From Gammaproteobacteria bacterium (GTDB lineage: Bacteria; Pseudomonadota; Gammaproteobacteria; Arenicellales; Poriferihabitantaceae): a stretch of DNA of 32,531 nt. The DNA lies in the NCBI GenBank assembly GCA_022826305.1, contig JAJDVC010000199.1:1-32531 (forward strand), read 5' to 3'. The stretch's first letter is position 1, and every line of letters begins with the position of its first letter. This document shows, one piece after another, positions 9,438-18,739 of the stretch. Under the pieces are notes generated by a model that saw nothing but the letters and a program-made list of their open reading frames with translations, did no database searches and was not told where the DNA came from. The translations under genes were made by a program, and so were the position numbers.

Positions 9438-10780
9438 CAGGCAACCTCCCCGCAGGCGGGCAGGCCCCGGGCATTACCCCTGAGCAGGCTGACAATGGCG
9501 GACAGGTTGGAGGGGAAGAACAGGTGCAGATAGGTGGCGGTCAGGCTGCCCTTGCGGTAAATAGCCTCGCCGGGAGCAGGGTGATGTGGTCGCCTGCCAT
9601 GGGCGATTGGAGCCGGTGTCCCGGAACTGCGTGAGCGGTGATGGGCGTGTCCGCGAATTTCTCCTTCGGGCAGCGGTGCGCTCTGCATTCCCTGACAGCC
9701 CCGCTTTCCGCGCATGGCTCCGTGTCCCGTCATCAGACCAGCCATCGGATGGCATTCCTGGTTGAGATCGGTCAGACTCTCGAGACAATAGAGGAGGCCA
9801 CCGCATTCCGCCAGTATCGGCCTGTCCGAAGCGTGAAAGTCCCGCAGGTCCCTGATCATGGTGGTATTGCCTGATAACCGTCTGGCATGCAGCTCCGGAT
9901 ATCCGCCGGGTAGCCAGATCGCATCGACATCGGGAAGGCCGGGGTCTTCGAGCGGCGAAAAGAACCGAACCTGCGCGCCCATCTCCCGCAGCAGTCGCAG
10001 ATTGGCCGCGTAGATGAAACTGAAGGCATCATCCCTGGCGACGCCTATCACGCACCCCCCGAGCCACGGTGCAACGGATGCTTCCGCCGGAGCGGTGAAC
10101 TCAACTGGCTCGAAATGCTCCACGATACTGTCGGCGCCGGCATCCTGCAACCAGTCGGCCCCCGCCTCGAAACGCTGTTCGAGCTCGGTTGCAATCTCGG
10201 ATGCCTGCACCAGTCCCAGATGCCTTTGCGGCAGGACAACCGCATCGGATCTTGCCAGACTGGCCAGCAGCGGAATCGATGGGGGCAGGGCATCGGCAAT
10301 CAGCTGGCGGTGCCGTTGCGTACCGCAATGGTTCGCGATCATGCCCGCTACTTGCACATCATCCCGGTAGGCGGCAAGGCCGCCAACCAGGGCGGCAGCC
10401 GTCTGGGCCATCCCCCGCACATCCATGACAACCACCATCGGCAGCCCGAAGCGGACAGCCAGATCGGCGCTTGAGGGCTCTCCGTCGAACATGCCCATCG
10501 CCCCTTCGACAAGAATCAGATCGGCGCCTTGGGCGGCATCCCGGAGACGCTGTCGGCACCACGCCTCGCCCGCCATCCACAGATCGATCTGCTCTACCGG
10601 CTGCCCCGAAGCCTGCTCAAGAATCTGCGGGTCCAGATAGTCCGGTCCGGTCTTGAACACCCGCACCACCTTGCCCTGGCGGCACAACATGCGGGCCAGG
10701 GCGGCGGTGATGGTGGTTTTCCCCTGGCCTGAAGCCGGGGCAGCCAGGAACAGGGCCGGACAACTGGCGGACTCACTCAA
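9437..10780 (-). CDS. cobB: Cobyrinate a,c-diamide synthase
   Basis: APASGQGKTTITAALARMLCRQGKVVRVFKTGPDYLDP...EGAMGMFDG...WLPGGYPELHA...AECGGLLYC; glutamine amidotransferase type. Confidence 0.93.
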   Translation of the reverse strand: MSESASCPALFLAAPASGQGKTTITAALARMLCRQGKVVRVFKTGPDYLDPQILEQASGQPVEQIDLWMAGEAWCRQRLRDAAQGADLILVEGAMGMFDGEPSSADLAVRFGLPMVVVMDVRGMAQTAAALVGGLAAYRDDVQVAGMIANHCGTQRHRQLIADALPPSIPLLASLARSDAVVLPQRHLGLVQASEIATELEQRFEAGADWLQDAGADSIVEHFEPVEFTAPAEASVAPWLGGCVIGVARDDAFSFIYAANLRLLREMGAQVRFFSPLEDPGLPDVDAIWLPGGYPELHARRLSGNTTMIRDLRDFHASDRPILAECGGLLYCLESLTDLNQECHPMAGLMTGHGAMRGKRGCQGMQSAPLPEGEIRGHAHHRSRSSGTPAPIAHGRRPHHPAPGEAIYRKGSLTATYLHLFFPSNLSAIVSLLRGNARGLPACGEVA

Positions 10781-11379
10781 AACTCGATCCCCGCTTGGGC
10801 CTTGACACCGAGGCGGAATGCGTGGCCCTCATCCTTGACCACGGAAATGGTATCGGCAATGGCTCTCAGCCTTTCCGTCATGGTGCGTCCGGTAATGATG
10901 ACATTCTGATTTCGCGGGCGGCCGACAAGAGCCTCCACCACCGGTTCAACCTCGAGATAACCGTACTTGAACATGTAGCTCATCTCGTCAAGCACCAGCA
11001 GATCGGGGCCCGGATCACGCATCAGTTTCCGGGCAATTCCCCAGGCTTTTTGCGCGGCGGCGATATCCTGGTCGCGATCCTGGGTTTCCCAGGTGAACCC
11101 ATGCCCCATGACATGCCACTCGATATTCCGGTGGTCCTTGAAGAACCTGTACTCTCCGGTTTCCCTTCGTCCCTTGATGAACTGCACCACCACGCACCGC
11201 TGTCCATGGCCTGCCGAACGGGCCATGGTACCGAAAGCGGAACTGCTCTTGCCTTTACCGGGACCCAGCAGGAGAATCAGTACGCCCCGTTCTTCCCTGG
11301 CCTGGGCAATCCGGGCATCCACGACAGCCTTCTTCCGGGCCATTCGCTTTCTGTGCTTGTCGGGATCGGTTATCGGCAT
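10777..11379 (-). CDS. cobO: Cob(I)yrinic acid a,c-diamide adenosyltransferase (CobO/BtuR)
   Basis: GVLILLLGPGKGKSSSAFGTMARSAGHGQRCVVVQFIKG...PDLLVLDEMSYMFKYGYL...NVIITGR. Confidence 0.92.
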   Translation of the reverse strand: MPITDPDKHRKRMARKKAVVDARIAQAREERGVLILLLGPGKGKSSSAFGTMARSAGHGQRCVVVQFIKGRRETGEYRFFKDHRNIEWHVMGHGFTWETQDRDQDIAAAQKAWGIARKLMRDPGPDLLVLDEMSYMFKYGYLEVEPVVEALVGRPRNQNVIITGRTMTERLRAIADTISVVKDEGHAFRLGVKAQAGIEF

Positions 11380-11384
11380 GGCTG

Positions 11385-13052
11385 TCAGGCCGGCAGCGGA
11401 TGGTAGGCGGCGCCCAGCGTTTCCGCAATTTCAGTGGCGCGGCCCCGCCTGATTCTCGAGGTCTCCATATCGATCAATACCGTGTCACCCCTGAGCGCAA
11501 GTCCGGAAAGTGATGCGGAAGACCTGCCGTCGGTGATCAGGTAGGTGCAAAACCGCAGTTCCGGCTGCGTGCGATGCATGACCTCCTGATACTGTGCAGC
11601 ACGTTCGATCACGCTCCTCAATGGCGTACCGCCGCCACCCTCGATCCTGTCCAGCAGACAACGCAGGCCCCGTGGCGTGCGCCGATTCGACAGCAGCATC
11701 CTTACCTGCTGATTGCCGAATCCCAGAATGGCAAGCTGCGCACGGTCGAGATATGCCTGCTCGGCAATGTCGAGAATGGCTGCCTTGGCATCCGCCAGCC
11801 GACTGTTGCGCAGCGTCGAGGCGGAGGTGTCGAGCAGAATCAGGTGCAAAACCGGATCGCCGCAGCGCCGGCGCCTGAACCGCAACCGGGACAATGGCCA
11901 TTGCCCCGGATTGGCCGCCAGTGTCCGAAACCAGTCCAGGCGGCTTCCCATGTAGCCGGACAGCCTGCTTCCGTATCCACGCCTCCCCTGGCGACGCGAG
12001 AATGCCGAACCGTTTCGTCGATCCACCGAGTCGGCTCCGGATGCCGATACGGCAGCCCTGTACTTCGATACGGCTGCCGTCGGCTGTCCGAGCGGCGGCA
12101 TCTGTCCCCAGTCACCGTCTTCACGTCCCTGCCGACCATGCCGTTCCGAAGGACTGGACGCCGGTGATTCGGGGGGTGCATCGGATGGGCAGGATTTCCT
12201 GTCCCTCCGTCGGTGATCCAGCACCAGACCCTCGACTGCGTCAACGTCGTCGAGTCGGACACGGGTAACGCCGCCCAGTGCGGCATGCGCCAGTGCGGCA
12301 CGTATCCAGACGATATCGGCGCGCAGTCCATCCACATCGGCTGCCAGGCATCGCTCGGCGATCTCCATGCGCATGTCCTCCGGGCAATCGACGTTTTCCC
12401 GAAGCCGGATGGCCTGCTGCAAAACGTCACGCAGCGCATCCTGTTCCGACTGCCTTCGGCGGCAGTACGTCACGGGATCCCGCTCAAACAGTTCACGCTG
12501 CCGGGCGATCTCGACACGCTCCTGCACATTGAACCGCTCCTGTATACGGACCGACATTCCAAACCGGTCCTGCAGTTGCGTGCGCAATTCGCCCTCTTCC
12601 GGGTTCATGGTGCCCAGCAGGATGAATCGGGCCTCATGCCGGTGACTGATTCCGTCTCTCTCCACATGGTTGATGCCGCCCGAGGCAACATCCAGCAGCA
12701 GATCCACCAGGTTGTCCGGCAACAGGTTGATCTCGTCAACATACAGCACGCCCCCATGCGCCCTGGCAAACAGACCGGGGCTGAATGCAACCTGCTTCTC
12801 GCCCAGGGCCCGTTGCAGGTCGAGCGTCCCGGTCAGCATCTCTTCGGAAGCACCCAGCGGCAGGTTGACGAAAGCGACGGGATCGGGCACGATTTCGGGC
12901 AAGCCCCTTGCCAGGGTTGACTTGGCGGTACCCCGGGGTCCGCTTACCAGCAGACCCCCAATACGTGGATCAATGGCCGCAAGCTTGAGCGCCAGCTTGA
13001 ACCTTGACTGGCCGATTACCGCGGTAAACGGAAATTCGGGCTGGATGCTCAC
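11385..13052 (-). CDS. chlID: Fused ChlI/ChlD-type chelatase ATPase-VWA subunit (cobaltochelatase-associated)
   Basis: AAA+ GPRGTAKSTLARGLPEI, LYVDEINLLPDNLVDLLLDVASGG, GTMNPEEGELRTQLQDRFG; C-terminal VWA LLDTSASTLRNSRLADAK. Confidence 0.88.
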   Translation of the reverse strand: MSIQPEFPFTAVIGQSRFKLALKLAAIDPRIGGLLVSGPRGTAKSTLARGLPEIVPDPVAFVNLPLGASEEMLTGTLDLQRALGEKQVAFSPGLFARAHGGVLYVDEINLLPDNLVDLLLDVASGGINHVERDGISHRHEARFILLGTMNPEEGELRTQLQDRFGMSVRIQERFNVQERVEIARQRELFERDPVTYCRRRQSEQDALRDVLQQAIRLRENVDCPEDMRMEIAERCLAADVDGLRADIVWIRAALAHAALGGVTRVRLDDVDAVEGLVLDHRRRDRKSCPSDAPPESPASSPSERHGRQGREDGDWGQMPPLGQPTAAVSKYRAAVSASGADSVDRRNGSAFSRRQGRRGYGSRLSGYMGSRLDWFRTLAANPGQWPLSRLRFRRRRCGDPVLHLILLDTSASTLRNSRLADAKAAILDIAEQAYLDRAQLAILGFGNQQVRMLLSNRRTPRGLRCLLDRIEGGGGTPLRSVIERAAQYQEVMHRTQPELRFCTYLITDGRSSASLSGLALRGDTVLIDMETSRIRRGRATEIAETLGAAYHPLPA

Positions 13053-13780
13053 CCGGACGGACGCAGCCAGCGGTTGTACACAAGGGCGCTGGAAACTCCC
13101 AGTACGATCCAGAAGGCAAGATTGACCGCGCCGCCGACCATCATGAACTGCATATGCAGCTCGGTCAGCCTGACAACGGCATCCGGATCGGCGTGTACAA
13201 ACGCAGGCCCTTCATGCGTCGGCGGGCCGACAATGTAGGGAATTGCGACCAGGACGATGCCCAGCACCTTGAACCTGGCTTGCGCCAGGGCAAGAATGCC
13301 GATCCCGAGGGCCACACAGGCAACCGTCAGCAACCACCAGAACTGGCGGTCTGCAAGCGGCGGCGCCTCGATACCGGGAATTTCCGGATGCAGTCCCATG
13401 CCCGGAGCAAGGTAGATGGCGGCGAAACCGGCAAGGCCCCAGAGCAGTCCCTGACCGAGACTGATGTCCTGCCGTCTTGCCGACCAGAACTGGCTCATCA
13501 GTGCGAGCAGCACCGCAGCGAAGCCTGTTGCGGCAAACATGTTCGAAACCACCGTGTAAAATGTACGCTCGACGCCTGCCTCGGGCTCCCACTCCCCGTG
13601 CACATGACCCGCATCATGGTCGTGACCGTGCCCTGTTCCCGCATCCGATGGCTCATCGTCTTCAAAGCCTTCAGCCGCAAGAATGATCGGATCCACCGCC
13701 ACCACCTGCATCAGGCTGAGCAATGACCCCGCCAGGACCCCCATGGCAAGTGCACAGTACACGATACGGGCGAAGATCAT
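13049..13780 (-). CDS. cbtA: Cobalt transporter subunit CbtA
   Basis: MIFARIVYCALAMGVLAGSLLSLMQ...His-rich GTGHGHDHDAGHVHGEWEPE...GLHPEIPGIEAPPL...PTHEGPAFVHADP. Confidence 0.85.
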   Translation of the reverse strand: MIFARIVYCALAMGVLAGSLLSLMQVVAVDPIILAAEGFEDDEPSDAGTGHGHDHDAGHVHGEWEPEAGVERTFYTVVSNMFAATGFAAVLLALMSQFWSARRQDISLGQGLLWGLAGFAAIYLAPGMGLHPEIPGIEAPPLADRQFWWLLTVACVALGIGILALAQARFKVLGIVLVAIPYIVGPPTHEGPAFVHADPDAVVRLTELHMQFMMVGGAVNLAFWIVLGVSSALVYNRWLRPSG

Positions 13781-13858
13781 GCTGACTTCATACCGGCGGC
13801 ATGGCTGGATCTGGACTCGAACAGGCTCTCCCGGGTCAGGAGATGGCTTCAATCCTGC

Positions 13859-14041
13859 TCAGTGACACGGAAACGCCAGCGTATGACGAGTGTCGTGGGC
13901 AGCATTGTGGGCTGCATTCATGGGGGAGAAACCAACCGCAAGGAGAATGATCAGGCCGAGTACTGCTGCCGCCAGATTCTGCACCGGCAACGGAATAGTC
14001 GTCTTGATGGCTGAAGTAGCGGATATCGCAGGAATATTCAT
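13859..14041 (-). CDS. cbtB: Cobalt transporter subunit CbtB
   Basis: 60 aa with one TM and C-terminal NAAHNAAHDTRHTLAFPCH; adjacent to cbtA. Confidence 0.85.
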   Translation of the reverse strand: MNIPAISATSAIKTTIPLPVQNLAAAVLGLIILLAVGFSPMNAAHNAAHDTRHTLAFPCH

Positions 14042-14402
14042 TTTCGTGTGCCTCGTTACGCTTGGGAATGTCGGATGAAATCAGATCGCTCTACGGTTCC
14101 TGATCAGGGTTGTGCCGGAAATGCCTCGATTCCTGCCTGCCCGCCAATTGCCTCGGTATACAGCAGGTGACCGACGTCCGCTCGGCCATGCCAGCACACT
14201 GTGACTGCACCAGCGGCCATTGCCGCCATCCTTGCCAGGCTCTCCACAATGAAGTCTGACAGCCCGGCAATATTACCAGTATTTCAAGGTCAGTCAATCG
14301 TTTTGTACCGGAACAGCCTGGACATCGTGCTTGAAAAGGACACCTTTTGACGCACAGGCGGCACAACTCGTCCCGGCAGGAAGAACCGACATGGCCACGG
14401 TC

Positions 14403-14573
14403 TCCGGAACCGGGCGTGAGAGGCTTGCATCCGGCAGGTCCGCATCCGGAAGGACAGGCATATCGGCTGACCGGCATCCTGCAGAACCGGGATTGCACAG
14501 GAATTTCCGACTGCACACGCAATGCATCAGATCTGGTCATTTTTCCCACGGGATCAACCTGCAACCGGTACGC
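14403..14573. repeat. Dispersed direct repeat, copy 1 (~170 bp)
   Basis: Shares gcgtgag-ggcttgcatccggcaggt-tgcatcc-gaaggacaggcatatcgg ... gatcaacctgcaaccggtacgc with 18740-18913, same orientation. Confidence 0.85.
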
Positions 14574-15197
14574 CGAGTCGGTCCATCCTGGCCGTCTCAA
14601 CCAATGAGGCGATGCGGGACCAGGGCGTGCTGACACAGGCACGGGACTTCGAGCATTCCGATAACGGAATTCTCACTTCGTATCTCCGCAGGCTCGCCAA
14701 CCCCTCCTCCTGCGGATCACACCACGCAGCGACGGCGTCGGTCTCCGCAAGCCTCCATTCCCGGGTCTGAAAATCCCTGCAGCACAAGGCCCCCTTTCAT
14801 GCTCAGGGTTGCATCCGGGGCGGTGTGTGTATACGATCAGAAGTATCTGATCTTGGAAAATTTGCGTTGTGCAGCTTCTGTGATTCATGTTCGTTGGGTG
14901 CCACTTCAGGGGAGGCGTCTGGTTGGGGAACTGATCAAATCTTGTAATCTGCGACTTCCTGTTCACTCGACCCTGTTCATTTGGATGCGCCCGCGAAACC
15001 CATAGGTGCCCCAAATATCCTGGCCAAATGATCAAATTCTCATTCCGTTCGCAACGATCCATGAACCATAGCCCGTTGTCGCGAGGCGTATTTCACATGA
15101 TGGACTCCTGAAACCGATCAATGTACAAGATAATGCCGAGAAAAGAACTGATCCGGTCTCACGGGTGGATTGGTCACATGGACGAGTGCTCTCACGA

Positions 15198-16085
15198 ATG
15201 AATCATGTGAGCCCACTTCGCTATCCTGGGGGAAAATCCGCTCTTTCGGATTTCCTCATTGACATCATTGATCTCAACAACCTTCGTGATGGTGCTTATT
15301 ACGAGGCCTACGCAGGTGGAGCTGGCGCAGGGCTCAGGTTATTGATGGAAGGTGTCGTCTCGGAGATATATCTGAACGATGTCGACTCACGAATTCATGC
15401 GTTTTGGGTCAGTGTTCTTGACGAACCGGAGCGTTTCGAGAAGTCGATACGCGAAATACCGCTGTCTATTGAGGAATGGAAGAAGCAAAGGGAAATATAT
15501 CTGAACCCGGATCACCATGATCGGTTTGACCTCGGGTTTGCGGCATTCTATATGAACCGCTGCAACCGGTCGGGGATCTTGATGGATGCGGGTCCGATCG
15601 GTGGTTTTGGGCAGCAGGGAAAGTGGCATATGGGTGTACGTTTCAATCGGGAAACCCTTTCCAGGCGAGTACTCGATTTGGCTGGCTATCGTGAGAACAT
15701 CCATGTATTCAACAAGGATGCCATCAGATTTCTCAAGGAACACCTACCGAAAGGCCGTGGCAGGTCCCACGTGTTTGTCTATCTGGATCCTCCGTATGTG
15801 AACAAGGGTCGTCGCCTGTACTTCAATGCCTACGGAAAAAAGGACCATGCCACCCTGGCGAGGTATCTCCTGAACCAGAAATCACTGTACTGGATCATGT
15901 CCTACGACGATAACAGCCTGGTACGGGATTTGTACAGGGACCGCTTGAGGGCACTGGTGCACTCGAGCTACACGTTGCAGTCCAGGCGGTCCACACATGA
16001 GATCCTGATCGCCCCGGAACATGTAACTATCCCACTGGAACAACGTGTCGGACACAACCGGTTTCCATTAAGGAAAGTAGCGTAA
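15198..16085 (+). CDS. D12-class (Dam-like) DNA N6-adenine methyltransferase
   Basis: SPLRYPGGKSALSDFL (AdoMet motif), YYEAYAGGAGAGLRLL, FVYLDPPYVNKGRRLYFNAY (DPPY). ORF extends to 15165; MNHVSPLRYPGG at 15198 is the likely start. Confidence 0.92.
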   Translation: MNHVSPLRYPGGKSALSDFLIDIIDLNNLRDGAYYEAYAGGAGAGLRLLMEGVVSEIYLNDVDSRIHAFWVSVLDEPERFEKSIREIPLSIEEWKKQREIYLNPDHHDRFDLGFAAFYMNRCNRSGILMDAGPIGGFGQQGKWHMGVRFNRETLSRRVLDLAGYRENIHVFNKDAIRFLKEHLPKGRGRSHVFVYLDPPYVNKGRRLYFNAYGKKDHATLARYLLNQKSLYWIMSYDDNSLVRDLYRDRLRALVHSSYTLQSRRSTHEILIAPEHVTIPLEQRVGHNRFPLRKVA

Positions 16086-17207
16086 ATGGATCCTGCAATG
16101 CAAGACAACCAGGCGACCAGAACTCTGCCGACCAGGGAACTGCACCTCGACAGGAAAAATCCGAGGCTGGCGGAGCATGGTATCAATTCCGACACCCCGG
16201 AAAACGACATCATTGACATACTGTGGCAAGTGATGGACGTACAGGAGTTGGTACAGTCTATTGTCGCCAGTGGATTTTTCGAGCACGAGCCCCTGATCGT
16301 CGTTCAGGAAAACGACAGTTACATTGTTATCGAAGGAAACAGGCGTCTTGCCGCAGTCAGGGTGCTGTTGGACCGGAAGCTGGCGGATCGTGTCGGATGC
16401 AGATTCCGCATCAGGGAAAAGGCTGCCCTGAGAGCACTCGAGAATCTTCCGGTCAAGGTATCCGGGCGCAAAGATTCATGGCGTTATCTTGGATTCAAGC
16501 ACATTAATGGCCCGGCCAAGTGGAGCAGCTACGCCAAGGCGCAATACATAGCAGAAGTCCATCGAAAATATCATGTGCCTCTGGCAGATATTGCGGAACA
16601 GATCGGTGACCGTCACAAGACAGTACAGAGGCTTTATCGGGGCCTGATGGTGATGGAACAGGCCGAGAAAGCAGGTGTATACCGACGTGAAGATCGGTAC
16701 CGGACAGGATTTGCCTTTTCCCACCTCTATACAGGGCTGGATTATGACGGAATCAGCGATTTCCTGTCCCTGGGTCCCTCGAATGTCGAGAGCGAACGCC
16801 CGGTGCCGAGGAAAGCGCTCAAGGAACTCGGCGAGCTCTGCCTATGGCTGTATGGAAACAGGAATGACCAAGTACAGCCTGTAGTACAGACCCAGAACCC
16901 TGATTTGCGGCGACTGGATACAGTTCTCAAGAACAGGGAGTCACTTGCGGCACTTCGAGGTGGCGTACCCCTGGACAAGGCACTGGAAACTGGTCGCAAG
17001 CCAGAAGCAGTACTTGAAGAATCCCTTCTTGAAGCAAAGCGCTCCCTGCAACAAGCCAGTGGGTATGTCACCACAGGATTCAAGGAGTCACGCGCCATTC
17101 AGTCAATAGCAGAAGATGTCAGTGACTTGGCCAATGATCTCTGCGATCAACTGAATCGCAAAATACAGCGGGCCGGTCGCAGAAGCTCTAAATCATCGGG
17201 CGGCTGA
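16086..17207 (+). CDS. ParB N-terminal (Srx/ParB fold) protein with GNRR motif
   Basis: LHLDRKNPRLAEHG...LVQSIVASGFFEHEPLIVVQENDSYIVIEGNRRLAAVRVLL...; begins immediately after the methylase stop. Confidence 0.82.
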   Translation: MDPAMQDNQATRTLPTRELHLDRKNPRLAEHGINSDTPENDIIDILWQVMDVQELVQSIVASGFFEHEPLIVVQENDSYIVIEGNRRLAAVRVLLDRKLADRVGCRFRIREKAALRALENLPVKVSGRKDSWRYLGFKHINGPAKWSSYAKAQYIAEVHRKYHVPLADIAEQIGDRHKTVQRLYRGLMVMEQAEKAGVYRREDRYRTGFAFSHLYTGLDYDGISDFLSLGPSNVESERPVPRKALKELGELCLWLYGNRNDQVQPVVQTQNPDLRRLDTVLKNRESLAALRGGVPLDKALETGRKPEAVLEESLLEAKRSLQQASGYVTTGFKESRAIQSIAEDVSDLANDLCDQLNRKIQRAGRRSSKSSGG

Positions 17208-17218
17208 AGGAACCAGTC

Positions 17219-18253
17219 TTGTTCAAGCTGCCGAACCTTCCCAACCCCGGGGCGGATTGCCAGGAACTGGCAGATTTTGCCGAGATAAGGTGCTGGATAG
17301 ACAATACCAGGCATGCGCACAAGAGCTTGTCCGAATCTGAAATTGTCAGATATCTCGTGCAAACTGACGATAACGACAAGAATTCCGGGTGTGATGACAG
17401 TGAGGATGCAATCCGGGACAGGGTCAGTGAAGCAATGGGAGAAATCAGCCGAAGAGCCGAAATTTGCCGTGATGGCTACCCGTTTCACCAGGGTCGCGAT
17501 GGTCAAACACTGAAATTTGCACCAATGCGTAAGGGAAGGAAACAAAAAGCAGTCTATCTGTACTTGCTTCTTTGTACCCGCCTCAATATGCAGAAACAAC
17601 GTATGCATGCTGATCTGGACGGAACCCGGCTTCTCGAAATTCTTTCAGGCCATGTGCTGCAGACATATCTCGGGCCGAATTCCCGGAACCTGTTGTTTGG
17701 AACAGCAACGACGGGCGGATTTAGGGGCAAGGTGAACGACCTTTGTCAGAAGTTGGGTGAAGGAGGATCATACCGTCAGATTGATGACAGGAGCGATCAG
17801 GCGAAAGACGGCGGACTGGATACGGTTGGCTGGATACCATTCGCTGATCGGAGTCCCGGCCAGTTGATCATATTCGGTCAGTGCAAGACAGGAACCAACT
17901 GGCGTGATGACACTACCAAGCTACACCCAGAGAATTTTGCCAAAATCTGTTTGTCCGACTCCTTCCTTGTCGATCCGCTGCGCGCATTTTTTGTGTCCGA
18001 ATCGGTTGATCGGTCTATCTGGAAGAAAGCAGTCATCAGTGCCGGTATTCTTTTTGACCGATGCCGGCTTGTGGAGCACAGCGGGAATCTTCCATCAGGA
18101 ATCTTCAGCGACATTTCCATCTGGAACAAGGAGGCCGTGAAGTCAGTGGCACAGTCTTTTTGGTCTCGTGTTCATGGAGGAATGGTTTCCAAGGATAGGA
18201 CCAGACCGAATGGCACCATTACGAAACAATCTGGACAACAACTCTCAGGATAG
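17219..18253 (+). CDS. Putative PD-(D/E)XK-like restriction nuclease of the methylase/ParB cassette
   Basis: TTG start with AAGGA upstream; AKDGGLDTVGWIPFADRSPGQLIIFGQCKTG fits a GxD...QxK nuclease core; operonic with methylase and ParB genes. Confidence 0.6.
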   Translation: MFKLPNLPNPGADCQELADFAEIRCWIDNTRHAHKSLSESEIVRYLVQTDDNDKNSGCDDSEDAIRDRVSEAMGEISRRAEICRDGYPFHQGRDGQTLKFAPMRKGRKQKAVYLYLLLCTRLNMQKQRMHADLDGTRLLEILSGHVLQTYLGPNSRNLLFGTATTGGFRGKVNDLCQKLGEGGSYRQIDDRSDQAKDGGLDTVGWIPFADRSPGQLIIFGQCKTGTNWRDDTTKLHPENFAKICLSDSFLVDPLRAFFVSESVDRSIWKKAVISAGILFDRCRLVEHSGNLPSGIFSDISIWNKEAVKSVAQSFWSRVHGGMVSKDRTRPNGTITKQSGQQLSG

Positions 18254-18617
18254 TGAAGGAATATCTTCTACGAACGAACATAGCATCCCCTACAACTGGT
18301 TGATTGATCTGATTTTATCGTTTACTTCCACCAGATCCGGCATCATTTCAGATTCAGATGTATTCGACATGGGGTCAGCACAAGCACATATCTGGCGGCA
18401 GTCGATGGGGCACACCAGCAACCTCCGTCTCCGGACAGAAGCGGACTTCGGTCCACTGTTCAGTGTTCCCAAGACCTTCCTTACAGCAATTCCAGACGCA
18501 TCCCCACCAGCGGCATCATTCCTCCCGACTCAGGAATTTATCCAACCCTTGTTGCTGGTCGGTCTAGCCCGAAAAATGCATGAGAGAGGAGGGTGGAACC
18601 TCAATCATGTGATATAA
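18210..18617 (+). CDS. Small hypothetical protein overlapping the nuclease 3' end
   Basis: MAPLRNNLDNNSQDSEGISSTNEHSIPYNWLIDLILSFTS...LLLVGLARKMHERGGWNLNHVI; out-of-frame 44-nt overlap with the upstream ORF. Confidence 0.45.
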   Translation: MAPLRNNLDNNSQDSEGISSTNEHSIPYNWLIDLILSFTSTRSGIISDSDVFDMGSAQAHIWRQSMGHTSNLRLRTEADFGPLFSVPKTFLTAIPDASPPAASFLPTQEFIQPLLLVGLARKMHERGGWNLNHVI

Positions 18618-18739
18618 TTCAATCAGTTAACAGAGAATTACCGGAGATCCCACCCATGATACATTGTACCCGCCAGCCGCTCCGGTTTTCAAGACGCAGA
18701 GGCCGCAAGGTCGAAGCCAGTTTCCAGGGCGGCGCCATC

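Noticed and set aside
14110-14281. Minus-strand open stretch SDFIVESLARMAAMAAGAVTVCWHGRADVGHLLYTEAIGGQAG upstream of cbtB as a gene
   Set aside because: No clear start or recognised family; could be a decayed gene or leader, not supportable as a CDS.
18579-18600. gagagaggagggtggaacctc as an att-like match to the tRNA-Ser 3' end
   Set aside because: Imperfect match to gagagagagggattcgaaccctc; too short and gapped to call an attachment site.
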